The translations under genes were made by a program, and so were the position numbers. A DNA stretch of 64,000 nt from Paragordius varius (lineage: Eukaryota; Nematomorpha): NCBI GenBank assembly GCA_964247055.1, contig OZ176051.1, positions 13,268,001 through 13,332,000 of the forward strand. The letters are read 5' to 3'. This document shows, in pieces, positions 62,740-64,000 of the stretch (the stretch's first letter is position 1; every line of letters begins with the position of its first letter). The notes under the pieces were generated by a model, which searched no databases, was not told the origin of the DNA, and was given only the letters and a program-made list of their open reading frames with translations.

Positions 62740-63500
62740 ATTTTAAGTATATGCTAAATTTTGATAAACTAAAAATATTTTTAAAAAAGCATATTTTTTC
62801 CAAAATTAATATCTTAGAAATTTTTTTTGAAACTTAATTCACAATTTTGGGTCATGATGGAAACGGTATTAAAACGCTTCAAGATATTAAAAAAACACTT
62901 TTTATAATTCGATGATACTGTTAAACATTCCTCTCATCTCAAAATTTTATTTAAACGTTCGATTTCTTTTAAGTTTTGGTAAAATTTTGTAAAAATGACA
63001 ATATTTATAAATCTGAAAATGATATTTTAATCATAATTCAGATGTGATTATCGAATTATATAGATATGTGTTTTATAATATCCTAAATCGTTTTGATATT
63101 ATTCATGACTCAAACAACAGGTAAAACGCTTCAATCAAATTTTGCTATAGTTAAATTTAAAAAAAACGCTCAAAAATTTTTTAGTTGATATCAAAAAACA
63201 TATATTCAAAAGTATATCCCGCAATCTAAACATTTTTGCGTTTATTTAAAAAAACTGCCCCATTTTAGAGGTGCGAAATTGCAAATTTCGGAGCCCACAT
63301 TTTTAAATTATAATTTTTAAAAATATTGTCTTGCTGCTTATATGTAGTTTAAAATATATTTTAGTGACATTTTTTGAAATGAGCATTTAACATTTACCCA
63401 AAAAAGTATAAAATGAGCAGTTACAAAAGTGAAAAATACTTTGTTATATAATTCGTAAAGGCCAAAACCAAAAGCCCCATGAAAACTTTGATACATTTTC
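62740..63500 (+). repeat. Dispersed repeat family R, right-hand part
   Basis: Matches the second half of the 41-42 kb copy: 'gtatatgctaaattttgat', GGTCATGATGGAAACGGTAT, 'ttcgatgatactgtt', 'catttttgcgtttattta', GGCCAAAACCAAAAGCCCCA, 'ttgatacattttc'. Same orientation, non-coding. Confidence 0.6.
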
Positions 63501-63524
63501 TTATCAGGATATATATACCATTTC

Positions 63525-63665
63525 CCAGACAAAAAAACGTTTTCCCAGTAAATCGAAACATTTTCCCAATCAATCGAAACGTTTTTCCAGTCAATCGAAA
63601 CATTTTCCCAGTCAATCGAAACATTTCAGCAATAAAAACGTTTTTCCAGTCAATAAAAACGGTTT
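63525..63665. repeat. Minisatellite, about 20-bp unit
   Basis: Six to seven copies of a unit like CGAAACATTTTCCCAGTCAAT with GTTTTTCCAGTCAAT variants. Its edges read TACCATTTCCC.. on the left. Both strands happen to stay open through it, which explains the repetitive short frames. Confidence 0.8.
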
Positions 63666-63669
63666 TATT

Positions 63670-64000
63670 TTTGATAATAAATATCAATACAAGATATAAA
63701 AACAACTTTTAACCATTATCAGCGTAATATTAGGATATTATTTTTTAAAAAACACTATTGAATGACAATTTTTCCAATTATAATCCAGTGTACAATCATT
63801 AATGACTTATTCTAAAAAGTTAACACTTCATACTGGATCCTAAACCGAAATTTTATTTAATTTATATAATATTTATAATTTGGTCTAACTGTGGCCAAAG
63901 CGGTCGTTCGAGATTCTTTGTGCAACCCGCGAAAAATTCGGAAATCCATATGCAAAAATATCCCACAAAATCTTAGTAAAATTTATATTTCTTACGAAAT
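63670..64000. other. Right end of window, unrecognised
   Basis: AT-rich, with a slightly GC-richer patch near 63890-63950. No coding signal or repeat family was recognised. Confidence 0.4.

Overview
The window looks like nuclear DNA of an AT-rich invertebrate, most likely an arthropod. By eye roughly three quarters of the bases are A or T. The genes have many short exons with GT-AG introns, and repeats fill most of the rest (mariner-type, hAT-like and CACTA-like DNA elements, Helitrons, RTE-type LINEs, gypsy LTR elements, palindromic MITEs and TA microsatellites). The assignment to arthropods rests on family-level recall of the GRK protein and the LINE types and is an inference.

Four host genes can be supported, all on the minus strand. 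From left to right they are: a secreted serpin (816-2708, 4 exons, 387 aa) with an intact hinge and a predicted Arg-Ser scissile bond; a G-protein-coupled receptor kinase of the GRK2/Gprk1 class (3931-22061, 21 exons, 780 aa) whose RGS-homology, kinase and PH regions are all readable and phase-consistent, with an unusual tail of about 110 residues; a TRMT2A-type tRNA uracil-5-methyltransferase (28588-40797, 13 exons, 623 aa); and an intronless, divergent class A GPCR (56133-57269, 378 aa). A short receptor-like remnant with an in-frame stop may lie at 50582-50962. Exon models were built by hand from splice sites, reading phase and family alignment from memory.

Repeats dominate. The GRK introns hold a decayed mariner, an antisense LINE with a PHD-like finger, several palindromic MITEs and five copies of a fold-back MITE. 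The TRMT2A introns hold a LINE, a TIR element with a CACTA-like element nested in it, a Helitron, and a larger relative of the fold-back MITE inside that Helitron. Two more Helitron copies lie at 42.4-44.4 kb. Gypsy fossils occupy 47.57-49.82 kb (with LTRs) and about 60.2-62.6 kb. A near full-length RTE LINE lies at 52.7-55.5 kb. An old dispersed AT-rich repeat, called family R here, recurs through the non-coding stretches from 23 kb to 63.5 kb.

I see no CRISPR array, operon, tRNA, rRNA or bacterial-type system. The least ordinary items are the fold-back MITEs whose arms grow by short tandem units, the Helitrons with a paired-hairpin 3' end and repeated half-kilobase cores, the GRK tail, and the orphan receptor.
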